This document shows, piece by piece, positions 12,157 through 21,983 of a DNA stretch of 37,184 nucleotides; the stretch's first letter is position 1; each line of letters opens with the position of its first letter. Under the pieces are notes generated by a model. It searched no databases, was not told the origin of the DNA, and saw only the letters and a list, made by a program, of their open reading frames with translations. The position numbers were made by a program, and so were the translations under genes. Source of the DNA: Prevotella sp. (lineage in GTDB: Bacteria; Bacteroidota; Bacteroidia; Bacteroidales; Bacteroidaceae); NCBI GenBank assembly GCA_016285075.1, contig JAEEQB010000047.1:1-37184 (forward strand), written 5' to 3'.

Positions 12157-14826
12157 TCACTGATATTCTTTGAACAGTCTGACAACAGAGTTCAGTCCGC
12201 TTGGCATAGAAGACCATTGGTCATAGGTGGTCTTCTTGTAGTTGATGTCAACGACATTGATTTCTTCCATCTTGCGCCATGGTATGCCTCGTCGGTCTAA
12301 GTCGGCTATACGATTGGCAGGCAGGTTGGTTACCTCGATACGGATTTCATTGTCACCGGCTTTCAGCGTTTGCTTACAGTCGAGCACGAACGGTACGCTC
12401 CAGGCGCAGCCGATGAATTCTCCATTGATATACACGCGGGCGGATTCGCGGACGTCGCCAAGGTCGATTTTCCAGCCTCTGACGTTCTTCATATCCTTCT
12501 TCTTCAATTTCAGGTGGGTGGTATATACTCCCGTGCCCATGGTCACCTTGACAGAATCATCATCCAATGTCTCCCATGTCTGTGGCTTGTCCAGCGTAAA
12601 GGTCTTGTTCACTTTCGGGGCTTCTTCGGCGAACGACAGCGTCCACGGCCCCACGATGTCAACAGGCTCGGAAAGGGTCGATGGTGAAGGAGCACCTTGC
12701 GCCATCGTCTCTTCACGGAATACTTGCAGGATCATGGACTCACCGCTACGGAGATTGATAACGATTCCATCCTTGTCGGATGTGGCAGGGATGATGTCTC
12801 CGTTGAGAGGATTGAACCACACGGCACTCTTGTAATTGACGGCCAATGGCTCGACAGTATGAATGTCGTTTGGCGTGAGGTTGGCAATAAAGTAATGATA
12901 TCCAGAGGGATTGCTGCGGCGTATGGCCTTCAGTCCACATTCGGTCTTCATGGGTTCTGGACGAGCAGCTTTACGCAGCAGGGTGGCGTCAGTATTATAG
13001 AATATATGGGCACCCTGGGCCTTTAATTCCCTGATGTGCTGTTCGATGCTTGCGGGCATGTTGCCCGAACCGGGAATGATGAGTCCTTTATAGCGTGTGC
13101 CGGCCTTGGTCTCCAGCATTCCATTCTTGTACGTAACACCCATGAGCAGACGCTCGGAGATGTAGTCGCAGTCGAAACCGGCACGGTCGATGTCAAGGAT
13201 GGTCTTGATGAATTCCGGTGCCAGGCTCCCCATAGCGTGAATAGAGAACTGCATGAGCAGTTTCCTGGGATTCTTCTGCCACATGTCGCGGACAGGCAAC
13301 AACACCAGGAAGTCGTTGTCAGGCTGTCCCCACTGGAGGAATGACTGGCAGCGCTCCACATATTGCATGAAGTAGGGTGCATCGCGCCAGATACTGTTCG
13401 TCGGTGACATGTCGATAGAGGCATAGAATTTCCAGCCAGGCCATGTGTCATCCTTCGGTGAGTAGCAGGTGCCGTGGAAGAACATGTGGTTCACGCCAGC
13501 ACAGAACATCAGGTCGAGGTCGGGCTTCAACTGCGACAGGCTGGTGCGGAAGTGCTCCGTCAGCCACGTGAAGGTCTCGCTGCTGGTGTAGGGCTTTCCG
13601 CAGACGTGAGCTGCCGAAGGGGCGTATTTGAACATCGAGTAGTCGGAATCGTTCTTCCGGGTCTTCCCCGGATCAGTACGTAAGCCCTTGATGCCGAAGT
13701 CACTAAGTCCGAATCCTTCAATCTCTGGTATATCTACTGCAGAGTAGCAGTCGATGAGGTTGGCAGGTGAGCCATGAGCCTGGTTCCTGGTGATGGCTCC
13801 GTGCTTGTGGGCCCATGCCGTCCACTGCTCGGTGAAGTTCTCCAGGAGCAGGTCGCTGAGCGTTTCACGGTAGTCGGAAAGAACCTCCTTGGGCTGTCTG
13901 CCCATCCACACATGATCTGATTCGCTGGCATGGATAAGTTTCAGAAGACAATCCTGCAGCTTATAGCCGCGACGCTTCTCAAACTCCTCAAATAGCGTGG
14001 GGGTCCATGTAGCGTCGGCTACCTCGTAACTATCGTTGAAAAAGGTATGGGGGTAGGGGGTATGAGTACGCTCAAACGCTTCTTCTATATGTTTCAGATA
14101 ATGAGCCACAGCCTGATGGTCGAAATGGTCGATGACCAGTCCTTCACCGCCAGGGGCTGCACGTTTCACCTTCATCACACCATATTTGATATAGACGGCA
14201 ACGACTGTCTTCACATCTTCCTTGCCTGTCCCGATGAAGGGAATCATCTCCTTGGGTATCTTCCATGAGAGGCTTCCGTTGCTTACATGTTCTGTTATGT
14301 CGGCCGAAAAATCGTCACCGCCATAAAGCATGACTTTCTGCAGGACAGAATTGTTACGTTCCTTTTCTGCCGGCAACAGGTTCAGGTCTTTGACTTCCTT
14401 GCCTGTAAACTCCTTTTCTACAAACACCACCCTGCAGGCCGATTCTTCCAATGGTACCCACGGGCCACCGAAAGGCCAACCAGTGCCTGTGGCCATGTCG
14501 AGTTCTATGCCGTTCTGCTTGCACTGTTCCTGAGTGTATCGCAGCATTTCCATCCATTTGTCACTCAGGTAAGGGATGTTGTTAGCCTGATTGCCCTGGA
14601 CACCGTACAGCGGCGTTATCTCTACGGCCCCGATGCCGTGGTCAGCATACTGCTTCAGGTTCCAGTTCAGGTTCTCCCTGTCCACTGCAGAACCGAGCCA
14701 CCACCAACGGGTGCCAGGCTTGGCTTCTGGGGTTGACATCGGCCATGACTGAGCCATGGTGGTGAGGGATGCTGCTATACCGCAGCAGAGCAGACATTTG
14801 CGTATCATCAAGTTACTTTTACCCAT
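12157..14826 (-). CDS. GH106-family alpha-L-rhamnosidase, secreted
   Basis: An 889-residue glycoside hydrolase. Family hallmarks I recognise: KPGTRWWWLGSAVDREN near the mature N-terminus, ITPLYGVQG, and LDMATGTGWPFGGPWVP, all typical of GH106 enzymes that remove alpha-L-rhamnose from pectic rhamnogalacturonan. The C-terminal ~170 residues are beta-rich, with VDIVGPWTLSF and ARVYINGEFIGCAWSVPF typical of the galactose-binding-like module. A signal peptide (MIRKCLLCCGIAASLTTMAQ) sends it to the periplasm or surface. The start at 14826 is preceded by AAGGAAAGAC. An in-frame ATG at 14853 overlaps the CE12 gene and lacks such a site. It is shorter than many GH106 enzymes. It is the last gene of the unit with the CE12 esterase and lut genes. 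Confidence 0.88.
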   Translation of the reverse strand: MGKSNLMIRKCLLCCGIAASLTTMAQSWPMSTPEAKPGTRWWWLGSAVDRENLNWNLKQYADHGIGAVEITPLYGVQGNQANNIPYLSDKWMEMLRYTQEQCKQNGIELDMATGTGWPFGGPWVPLEESACRVVFVEKEFTGKEVKDLNLLPAEKERNNSVLQKVMLYGGDDFSADITEHVSNGSLSWKIPKEMIPFIGTGKEDVKTVVAVYIKYGVMKVKRAAPGGEGLVIDHFDHQAVAHYLKHIEEAFERTHTPYPHTFFNDSYEVADATWTPTLFEEFEKRRGYKLQDCLLKLIHASESDHVWMGRQPKEVLSDYRETLSDLLLENFTEQWTAWAHKHGAITRNQAHGSPANLIDCYSAVDIPEIEGFGLSDFGIKGLRTDPGKTRKNDSDYSMFKYAPSAAHVCGKPYTSSETFTWLTEHFRTSLSQLKPDLDLMFCAGVNHMFFHGTCYSPKDDTWPGWKFYASIDMSPTNSIWRDAPYFMQYVERCQSFLQWGQPDNDFLVLLPVRDMWQKNPRKLLMQFSIHAMGSLAPEFIKTILDIDRAGFDCDYISERLLMGVTYKNGMLETKAGTRYKGLIIPGSGNMPASIEQHIRELKAQGAHIFYNTDATLLRKAARPEPMKTECGLKAIRRSNPSGYHYFIANLTPNDIHTVEPLAVNYKSAVWFNPLNGDIIPATSDKDGIVINLRSGESMILQVFREETMAQGAPSPSTLSEPVDIVGPWTLSFAEEAPKVNKTFTLDKPQTWETLDDDSVKVTMGTGVYTTHLKLKKKDMKNVRGWKIDLGDVRESARVYINGEFIGCAWSVPFVLDCKQTLKAGDNEIRIEVTNLPANRIADLDRRGIPWRKMEEINVVDINYKKTTYDQWSSMPSGLNSVVRLFKEYQ

Positions 14827-14842
14827 TGTCTTTCCTTGTTTT

Positions 14843-16081
14843 TTAGTTTCCATCGGGTTTTACGATATCTTTCATTGGTGAGGGTGCCCACTTGAATGTT
14901 TTCCAATCATCGGGCTGCGTGGGGTCGAAGTCCTGCCATTCAGGACGCAGGTATCTGACTATGGGCAGTTGCAGCTTCTTCATACCCATCACCACGCACT
15001 TGGCCACCTCATAGGCACCGTAGGGATTGAAATGGGTGTTGTCTGCCAGTTCGCGTCCGTAAAGCTCCTTCGGATAGTGTACCAATGCGCGCTTAGAATC
15101 CTCAAAGCCAAGTGTTTCGAAGAATTGCTTCGTCATAACGTTTAAGTCTATCACAGGCACCTTCTCCCGCTCGGCAACGCTCTTCATGGCAGCGGGAAAC
15201 TCACCGTGGGTGTTGGTGATGGTCTTTTTATCCTTGTCGAAGGCACGTCGCTGTGTAGGTGTGCAGAAGACGATGTCTGCCCCTTTTGAACGTACCTGAT
15301 CAATAAAGATTTTCAAGTTGTAGACATAGTGATACCACGCACCGTCACCGGGACGTTTTTCTTTCTCGTCATTATGTCCGAACTCGGCTATCAGCAGGTC
15401 ACCGGGCTTCAGTGTGGTCAGGATCTTGTCCAAGCGTCCTCCAGCAATAAACGTGCGTGCAGTCAGTCCGCTCTCGGCATGGTTGGAAATGGCCACCTCA
15501 GGGCCAAACCAGCGGGTAATCATCTGTCCCCACGAAGCCCAAGGCTCACTGTTCTGGTCGACAACAGTGGAGTTTCCGCACAGATAGACGGTCGGCACCT
15601 GGTCGTCACGCTCAATATGGATGCTTTGTACTGCCGGTGCATCACCGTTGAATTCCAGCGTCAGCTTGTCATCCCATGCCAGATAGTCCTTCTCGCGGTC
15701 CTTGATACGTACGCGTGACTTGTCGTCAATGCGGGGAGAACGTTTGTTCACCTGAAACTCGAAGGTCTCTGTCTTGCCTTTCTTCGTAGCCACGTTGTGA
15801 ACCATCAACCGGCGCCCTTCTGCACGGACAGTGGTCTCTCCCGCCTTTTTCTTGGAGCCTATTACGACGCGGATGCGGTAGTTACCATCGTCCACCTTTA
15901 CTGAGAAGTAGAAAGGCTCGTTTGACGTCTTCTTCGTCGGGGCTGCGACAAGGTCGTATCCGTAACCGGTCTCCTCGTTGTAGACAGGTTGTGGCTTCGT
16001 CATGTCGAAGTCGAAAGTCTGCGCTGCTGCCATCAGAGGCAGAGCGCAGAACAGTGTAGTCAGTATTTTTTTGCTTTTCAT
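14843..16081 (-). CDS. rhamnogalacturonan acetylesterase (CE12, SGNH hydrolase)
   Basis: A 412-residue secreted esterase. A signal peptide is at 1-20, ending LPLMAAAQ. Residues ~22-155 form a beta-sandwich (FDFDMTKPQPVYNEETGYGYD), a module often found at the N-terminus of bacterial CE12 enzymes. The SGNH domain follows: block I YLCGNSTVVDQ with nucleophile Ser171, block II around SNHAESGLTART, block III GHND at 236-239, and block V ADNTHFNPYGA with Asp347 and His350. It removes acetyl groups from rhamnogalacturonan I, clearing the way for rhamnosidases such as the GH106 encoded 16 bases downstream. It begins 30 bases after lutC with no promoter box in the gap, so it is likely co-transcribed with the lactate genes. 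Confidence 0.88.
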   Translation of the reverse strand: MKSKKILTTLFCALPLMAAAQTFDFDMTKPQPVYNEETGYGYDLVAAPTKKTSNEPFYFSVKVDDGNYRIRVVIGSKKKAGETTVRAEGRRLMVHNVATKKGKTETFEFQVNKRSPRIDDKSRVRIKDREKDYLAWDDKLTLEFNGDAPAVQSIHIERDDQVPTVYLCGNSTVVDQNSEPWASWGQMITRWFGPEVAISNHAESGLTARTFIAGGRLDKILTTLKPGDLLIAEFGHNDEKEKRPGDGAWYHYVYNLKIFIDQVRSKGADIVFCTPTQRRAFDKDKKTITNTHGEFPAAMKSVAEREKVPVIDLNVMTKQFFETLGFEDSKRALVHYPKELYGRELADNTHFNPYGAYEVAKCVVMGMKKLQLPIVRYLRPEWQDFDPTQPDDWKTFKWAPSPMKDIVKPDGN

Positions 16082-16111
16082 TGTTATGGCAGATAAGTTT
16101 ATTTGTAGAAT

Positions 16112-16729
16112 CTACTCTGGTAGGAGCAGAACGGTTACACTTCGCGCTGCCTGTGCACCCATGACCAGCACTTGGGCTATATCTGCAGTCTTTGAGGGAC
16201 CGCTGATGAATGAGCCGTAGCCGTACTCATCGAACAGCTCAAGGCCGGACTTGGGATCGCGTTCTCTGAGCCGGCGGTAAGCCTCATGCATGTTGTTGAC
16301 AATCTGGGACTTGGGCAGAAGGATAACCAGATTCTCTGAGATGAAGCATACTGCTTTTTCCTTCATCTGCTGGGGAATCCAGATGCAGCCGTTCTCAGCC
16401 ACGCCGAACAGTCCGCGTATCACACCAACATCGGTTCCGTTGAGATCGCGGGCACGTCCTACTTCATCAGGATTCCTTGTGGCGATGGTGACTTCTGGAA
16501 GATTCGAGGCTATCTCCTTGGCGTCAGGATAGAGTTCGCGGATGAGTCCGTCGACAGTGCGGTCACCCTTCACTTCTATCACGTGTCCACCCACGTTCTC
16601 GCTCATGGCAATAAACTGCACGAGAGGGTCGGGATAGGTGATGGCCTTGATGTCGCTCAGGTCGGGCATGTCGTATTTCTTCTGTACATTTGCCCTATAC
16701 CTTTTTAATATATCTTCTTTGTTGCTCAT
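16112..16729 (-). CDS. lutC: lactate utilization protein LutC (LUD domain)
   Basis: A 205-residue LUD-domain protein of the LutC/YkgG family, the third component of the L-lactate oxidation complex LutABC. The N-terminus (SNKEDILKRYRANV) is followed by the domain core with DVGVIRGLFGVAENGCIWIP and ENLVILLPKSQIV. The C-terminal GYGSFISGPSKTADI is the family signature. It lacks Fe-S cysteine clusters, as expected for LutC. It lies 57 bases downstream of lutB; that spacer contains AGTGAAT/AGTGAAA heptamers. Confidence 0.88.
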   Translation of the reverse strand: MSNKEDILKRYRANVQKKYDMPDLSDIKAITYPDPLVQFIAMSENVGGHVIEVKGDRTVDGLIRELYPDAKEIASNLPEVTIATRNPDEVGRARDLNGTDVGVIRGLFGVAENGCIWIPQQMKEKAVCFISENLVILLPKSQIVNNMHEAYRRLRERDPKSGLELFDEYGYGSFISGPSKTADIAQVLVMGAQAARSVTVLLLPE

Positions 16730-16786
16730 AATTTTAAGGTAAAAGTGAATAGTGAAAAGTGAAAAATTTGCTTCCGCTTTTCCTCT

Positions 16787-18178
16787 TTACTTATTTTCGT
16801 TGTTTTGTTTCTTCGCTATTTCCTTGAAAACTGTGTGGAACGGTTTCTTCGGGAATGTCATCATCTGGTGGCCTTCAGCCCAAGGGTTGATCTTCATGTT
16901 CATCAAGAAGGGTGGAATGATGTTGGCAATGGGTGATACGGCGGTGGCCATCCTGTAAAGAGACGGGGAACCGAACAGCATGTTCATGCCCTTGCACATG
17001 AGTTTCTTCTCCGGGTTGGCGGTGCCGAACTCATCAAGCTGTTGGCGCCATTTGTAGATCTGGTCTCCAAGGTCTATCTTCACAGGGCATACTGTCTGGC
17101 AGCTGAGACACAGCGTACAGGCAGAGACGTTGCCGGAATGCTGTTGCACGTCACGCAGCATACCGAGGTTGATGCCTACAGGACCGGGTATGAAATAGCT
17201 GTAGGAGTAGCCCCCGGAACGACGATAGACAGGACAGGTGTTCATACACGATCCACAGCGGATACACTTCAGCACCTCCCAATGCTCGGGATTGCCAATC
17301 CATTCTGACCGTCCGTTGTCGACAAGGATGATATGCATGGGATGAGCCGTAGGACGAGCCTTGCGGAAATGGCTGGTATAGGTGGTCGTGGGCTGGCCAG
17401 TGCCTGCACGGCAAAGCATCCTCTGGAACACTGCCAGGCAATCGTAGTTGGGAATCACCTTTTCAAGTCCGATGGCAGCAATGTGCAGCTTTGGACAAGA
17501 AGTAGACATGTCGGCATTGCCTTCGTTGGTGCAGACGACAATGTCACCCGTCTCTGCTATACCGAAATTGGCACCTGTCATTCCTGCATCGGCTGTCAGG
17601 AACTCATTGCGAAGGCTCAGGCGTGCCATGTAAGTAAGATAGGTGGGGTCGTGGTTGCCTTTCTCCTTCGAGATGCCTTTCTCCTCGAACAGTTCTCCCA
17701 CATCGTTATGGTTCAGATGGATGGCAGGCATGACAATGTGGCTCGGCTTCTGTCCTTTCAACTGGATGATACGCTCTCCCAGGTCTGTCTCCACCACTTC
17801 TATGCCCTTGCTCTCAAGGTAGGGATTCATCTCGCATTCTTCGGTGAGCATTGACTTCGACTTCACCATCTTCTTCACGTTGTGCTGTTTCAGAATGCCG
17901 AAGACTATCTCGTTGAACTCATTGGCATCCTTGGCCCAATGGACGATGCACCCGTTCTTTTCGGCATTGGTGGCAAACTGGTCAAGATACTCGTCCAGAT
18001 GGGTGATGGTGTGGCGTTTGATGGCACTGGCTTTCTCACGTAACTGCTCCCACTCGTCCAGCCCCATGGCCATATTGTCGCGTTTGCTGCGTACTGCCCA
18101 GAAAGTGGCATCGTGCCATTTGGCGTATGTCTGGTTCTTCAGGAACTCTTTTGCTGCTTTTGAATGTGCTGTACTCAT
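16787..18178 (-). CDS. lutB: lactate utilization iron-sulfur protein LutB
   Basis: A 463-residue protein with an N-terminal LUD domain and a ferredoxin-like domain. Two 4Fe-4S motifs are visible: CIRCGSCMNTCPVY (Cys 305, 308, 311, 315) and CTLCLSCQTVCPVKIDL (Cys 354, 357, 360, 364). The LUD part has KSKSMLTEECEMN and ADAGMTGANFGIAETGDIV, hallmark segments of LutB/YkgF. It carries electrons in the oxidation of L-lactate to pyruvate. Its start overlaps the lutA stop by four bases. Length is normal for the family. Confidence 0.92.
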   Translation of the reverse strand: MSTAHSKAAKEFLKNQTYAKWHDATFWAVRSKRDNMAMGLDEWEQLREKASAIKRHTITHLDEYLDQFATNAEKNGCIVHWAKDANEFNEIVFGILKQHNVKKMVKSKSMLTEECEMNPYLESKGIEVVETDLGERIIQLKGQKPSHIVMPAIHLNHNDVGELFEEKGISKEKGNHDPTYLTYMARLSLRNEFLTADAGMTGANFGIAETGDIVVCTNEGNADMSTSCPKLHIAAIGLEKVIPNYDCLAVFQRMLCRAGTGQPTTTYTSHFRKARPTAHPMHIILVDNGRSEWIGNPEHWEVLKCIRCGSCMNTCPVYRRSGGYSYSYFIPGPVGINLGMLRDVQQHSGNVSACTLCLSCQTVCPVKIDLGDQIYKWRQQLDEFGTANPEKKLMCKGMNMLFGSPSLYRMATAVSPIANIIPPFLMNMKINPWAEGHQMMTFPKKPFHTVFKEIAKKQNNENK

Positions 18179-18906
18179 AATCCTGCTGCTAAAATTTCCA
18201 CTACATGTTTAAACTCTATCTTAAGCCCTTGCTTCTTGGCCACACCTGCCATGTGCATCAGGCACGAACAGTCAGGACCGGTCACATATTCCGCGCCAGT
18301 CTGGATGTGGCGTTCCACCTTGTCCTTGCCCATCTGTGCAGAGACGGCGGTCTCCTCGATGGAGAACATTCCTCCAAAGCCACAGCACTCGTCAGGACGC
18401 TCGGGCTCTACAACTTCACATCCGTCGACTAATGCGAGCAGGTCCTTGATCTTGTTGAACTTCTCCACGTGCTGTTCACTGGGAGATGACAGGCCGAGCT
18501 CACGTACACCGTGACAAGAGTTGTGGAGGCTTACTTTGTGAGGGAAGGTGCCGAGAGGATGGTTCACCTTCACCACATCGTGAAGGAACTCAACCACGTC
18601 CATGGCCTTCCGGGCGGTTACACACTCATGGTCGAGAAGCCGCGGATAGTTGATACGTACAAAGGCCGTACAGCTGACACTGGGTGCAACTACATAGTCA
18701 TAACCCTTGAACATGTCATCGAATTTCCTGGCTAATGGAACGGCTTGCTTCTCGAAACCGGCATTGGCCATAGGCTGTCCGCAGCAAGTCTGTCCTTCGG
18801 GGTATTCCACGTCGAGTCCCAGATGCTTCAGCAGTTTGTAGGTGGCCAGGCCAACCTCAGGATAGACTGCATCCACATAGCAGGGTATGAATAATCCGAT
18901 CTTCAT
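18175..18906 (-). CDS. lutA: lactate utilization Fe-S oxidoreductase LutA
   Basis: A 243-residue protein built from two cysteine-rich CCG domains. The first has IPCYVDAVYP and CCGQPMANAG (CCG at 41-43); the second has HNSCHG at 128-133 and CCGFGGMF at 174-181. This is the LutA/YkgE layout, as in heterodisulfide-reductase-type subunits, and it is the probable catalytic Fe-S component for L-lactate. It lies 14 bases downstream of the FAD/Fe-S dehydrogenase gene and overlaps lutB by four bases. Confidence 0.92.
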   Translation of the reverse strand: MKIGLFIPCYVDAVYPEVGLATYKLLKHLGLDVEYPEGQTCCGQPMANAGFEKQAVPLARKFDDMFKGYDYVVAPSVSCTAFVRINYPRLLDHECVTARKAMDVVEFLHDVVKVNHPLGTFPHKVSLHNSCHGVRELGLSSPSEQHVEKFNKIKDLLALVDGCEVVEPERPDECCGFGGMFSIEETAVSAQMGKDKVERHIQTGAEYVTGPDCSCLMHMAGVAKKQGLKIEFKHVVEILAAGL

Positions 18907-18920
18907 AATAGTATTTGATT

Positions 18921-21900
18921 TTAGTTTTTAGATGTTTGTTTCGCTGTGGTACAGAGGTTCACCAGATAGATGATGCTCATGTAGGGAATACCTGTGTTGG
19001 TCTCCAGGCCGATTTCACAGGTACGGCTGTTGGAGTAGCCCACCTCTATTCCGTTCTTCTCTATTTGCGGACGGAGCTTACGCAGGGCGTAGCTGTTCAT
19101 CTCGGGGAAGGTGAATCCCCTGTCACCGGCAAAGCCGCAACAGCCTACCCCCTCAGGCAGGAACACGTTGTTGGAGCATAGCCTGGCAAGGGCTATCATG
19201 TCCTTGTCAACACCCATCTGACGGGTGGAGCAGGTGAGATGCAGCGCGATATGCTTGTCGGTGGGATGGAAGTCAAGACGGTCAACGAGGTAGGTCATGA
19301 TAAATTCTGCGGGTTCGTAGAGCTTCATCTTCTTCATGACTTTCCTCATGCGGTGCAGGCAGGGACTCTGGGCGCAGAGCACAGGGTACTTGCCCTCTTC
19401 CGAGGCTTTCCATAGTGCGGCTTCAAGTTCTGCGCTCTTACGGTCGGCAATGTCGAGCATTCCTTTCGACTCCCAGATCTGTCCGCAGCACATCTTCTCC
19501 ATGCCTTCCGGGAAGATCACCTCGTAGCCGGCCTTTGCCATCAGCTGTATCACCTCGTCCACGAGTGCGTGTTTCACGGGCGCTTCCTTCGAAAGACCCA
19601 TCGTCTGGTTGATACAGCTGGGGAAGTAGACCACCTTCAGGTCGGAATGTGTTTCTTCCTTATGGGGAATAGACTTCTCGATGATGAATTGCGTGAGGTC
19701 GGATTTCTTGGGCTGTCTCTTCTTCTTAGGCATGGCTGTCGTCCAGAGCGGCATACCCATCTTGTTCATCGTCCTGCATACATGGGTCATCAGCGTGGGA
19801 CCCAGGGTGACGTGGGCAAGATGTGCAACATCGAGTACCACGCGCAAACCCGATTTGATGCCTGCCATGTGGTTGGCAGCAAACTCTCCGACCTGGTAGC
19901 CGAACTTCGATTTGTTCATGTCTAACTGGCGGATCAGGTGTGTCAGTTCACCCGTGTTGATCTTCATGGGACACGAGGTAGAGCACAGGCCGTCGGTGGC
20001 ACAGGTCTGGTCACCGTAATACTTATACTGCTTGCGCAGAGTGGCTGCACGCTGAGGATTGGCACCTGTGGCTTCCAGTTCACGGATCTCACGCTGTACA
20101 GCAATACGCATTCGGGAGGAGAGGGTGAGTCCACACGACATGCAGTTCACTTCACAGAACCCGCACTCTATACACTTGTTGGCACGTTTCACCTGTTCTA
20201 TGGTCTCCTTGGCTGTCGAGAGTGAAGGATCCATCAGATATTTACCGCCATCAGGTATGCTGTCGAAGTCATAGTCCAGCACTGGCAGGGGTTTCAGGCA
20301 CTTGATGAAGCACTCTGGGTCATCGTTGAAGATGACACCCTGGTTCAGCAATCCTTCTGGGTCGAAGATGGCTTTCAGCTCTTTCATGGCTTCATAGGCT
20401 TTCTCACCCCATTCGTACTTGACGAAGGGGGCCATGTTCCTACCTGTCCCATGCTCAGCCTTCAACGAACCGTCATATTCCTCTACGACGAGTTTTGCCA
20501 CATCACGCATCATCTCGGCGTAACGGGCCACCTCGTGCTCATCGGCAAAGCTCTGATTCAGGATGAAATGGTAGTTGCCTTCAAAAGCGTGTCCATAGAT
20601 ACATGCATCAGAATAACCATGGTCGGCAATCATCTTCTGCAGTTTCACGGTGGCCTCGGGCAATGACTCTATGGGGAAGGCGACATCCTCTATGAGGCAG
20701 GAGGTGCCCACAGGACGGGTTCCACCCACACTGGGGAAGATTCCTGAGCGGATAGCCCAGTACTTGCCATAGACAGCTGGGTCTTCCGTGAATTCTGCAG
20801 GGATATAGAGCCTGAACTGGCCTAAGCACTCCTTGATCTTGTCGATCTTTTCAAGCAGTTGCTCGTGGGTGATGCCTTTGGCCTCGGTGAGAATGGCTGT
20901 CAGGTTATGGTAGTCGCCTGGTTCCACGCCCTCTATCTTTCCGGCATCCACGTCTTTCTTGTATTGCAGGAACACAGGGTCGTCGACAGAATTCAGCGAC
21001 ATGTAGTCGAGCATCTCGGCACTCTTCACCATCAGGTTCTCGGCACTCATCTTCAGGTCGTCATCGCCTGCCTTCAGCTTCTTCATGGCCACCACAGCCT
21101 CGCAGCTTTCCTTCATCGTGAGGAAATACACCATTGCCGATGCTTTGTATTTGTAGTCATAGAGCGTTTTCATCGTCACCTCGGAGAGGAAGGCCAGGGT
21201 GCCCTCGCTGCCTACCATTGAATGGGCGATGATATCAAAGGGATCGTCATAGGCAATCAGCGGACGAAGATTCAGTCCCGTCACATTCTTGATGGAATAT
21301 TTCTTCCTGATGCGGTCAGCTAATTCCTTGTCAGCACGGACTTTGTCACGTAGTGCCTCAATCTTCTTCACAAACTCCGGATGACTCTTCCGGAAAGCGG
21401 TCTTGCTCTGTTCTGAGCCTGTATCAAGCATCGTTCCGTCCGTAAGGATGATACGGGCAGAGAGAAGCATGCGGTCGCTGTTGGCATGTACTCCGCAGTT
21501 CATGCCCGAGGCATTGTTGATTACAATGCCACCGACCATGGCAGAACCTATCGATGCAGGGTCTGGTGGGAACACCCGTCCGTAAGGTTTCAGGATTTCA
21601 TTCACCCTGGCACCTACAATGCCCGGCTGCAGCTTGATGGAGTCTTGGCTCGTTCCGAGTTCATAATTCTCCCAATGCTTGCCAGCCACAATCAGCACCG
21701 AGTCGGTACAGCTCTGACCGCTCAGCGAAGTGCCTGCTGCACGGAAGGTGAACGGCATCTTGTGTTTCTGACAGGTCTTGACGATGAGAGAAATCTCCTG
21801 CTCACCATCACTGCGTATGACTACTTTCGGAATCTGACGATAGAAACTGGCATCGGTTCCCCAGCCGAGCGTACGCAACTCGTCTGTGTAAATACGATCT

Positions 21901-21944
21901 GACGGAAGGAAAGTCCTGAGATCTGTAAGCAAATTGTTTAGCAT
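18921..21944 (-). CDS. FAD-linked D-lactate-type dehydrogenase fused to Fe-S and CCG domains
   Basis: A 1007-residue fusion. Residues ~35-540 are a GlcD/DLD-type FAD oxidase: RAAGTSLSGQS at 68-78, NNASGMNCGVHAN, GSEGTLAFLSEV and EHGTGRN at 497-503. Residues ~585-670 hold two 4Fe-4S motifs, CIECGFCEVNC (591-601) and CATDGLCSTSCPMK (648-661). The C-terminal ~250 residues carry CCG domains (FPSCINQTMG, CCGQIWESKG, CCGFAGDRGF). It should oxidise D-lactate or a similar 2-hydroxy acid and pass electrons through its own Fe-S chain to quinone. First gene of the unit, 33 bases from its ATG to the -7 region, with lutABC directly downstream, so both lactate enantiomers may be handled. Glycolate is an alternative substrate. 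Confidence 0.9.
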   Translation of the reverse strand: MLNNLLTDLRTFLPSDRIYTDELRTLGWGTDASFYRQIPKVVIRSDGEQEISLIVKTCQKHKMPFTFRAAGTSLSGQSCTDSVLIVAGKHWENYELGTSQDSIKLQPGIVGARVNEILKPYGRVFPPDPASIGSAMVGGIVINNASGMNCGVHANSDRMLLSARIILTDGTMLDTGSEQSKTAFRKSHPEFVKKIEALRDKVRADKELADRIRKKYSIKNVTGLNLRPLIAYDDPFDIIAHSMVGSEGTLAFLSEVTMKTLYDYKYKASAMVYFLTMKESCEAVVAMKKLKAGDDDLKMSAENLMVKSAEMLDYMSLNSVDDPVFLQYKKDVDAGKIEGVEPGDYHNLTAILTEAKGITHEQLLEKIDKIKECLGQFRLYIPAEFTEDPAVYGKYWAIRSGIFPSVGGTRPVGTSCLIEDVAFPIESLPEATVKLQKMIADHGYSDACIYGHAFEGNYHFILNQSFADEHEVARYAEMMRDVAKLVVEEYDGSLKAEHGTGRNMAPFVKYEWGEKAYEAMKELKAIFDPEGLLNQGVIFNDDPECFIKCLKPLPVLDYDFDSIPDGGKYLMDPSLSTAKETIEQVKRANKCIECGFCEVNCMSCGLTLSSRMRIAVQREIRELEATGANPQRAATLRKQYKYYGDQTCATDGLCSTSCPMKINTGELTHLIRQLDMNKSKFGYQVGEFAANHMAGIKSGLRVVLDVAHLAHVTLGPTLMTHVCRTMNKMGMPLWTTAMPKKKRQPKKSDLTQFIIEKSIPHKEETHSDLKVVYFPSCINQTMGLSKEAPVKHALVDEVIQLMAKAGYEVIFPEGMEKMCCGQIWESKGMLDIADRKSAELEAALWKASEEGKYPVLCAQSPCLHRMRKVMKKMKLYEPAEFIMTYLVDRLDFHPTDKHIALHLTCSTRQMGVDKDMIALARLCSNNVFLPEGVGCCGFAGDRGFTFPEMNSYALRKLRPQIEKNGIEVGYSNSRTCEIGLETNTGIPYMSIIYLVNLCTTAKQTSKN

Positions 21945-21983
21945 AGGTAGTCGTGGCTTTTTTAGTTACGTGTATTTTTGCCG

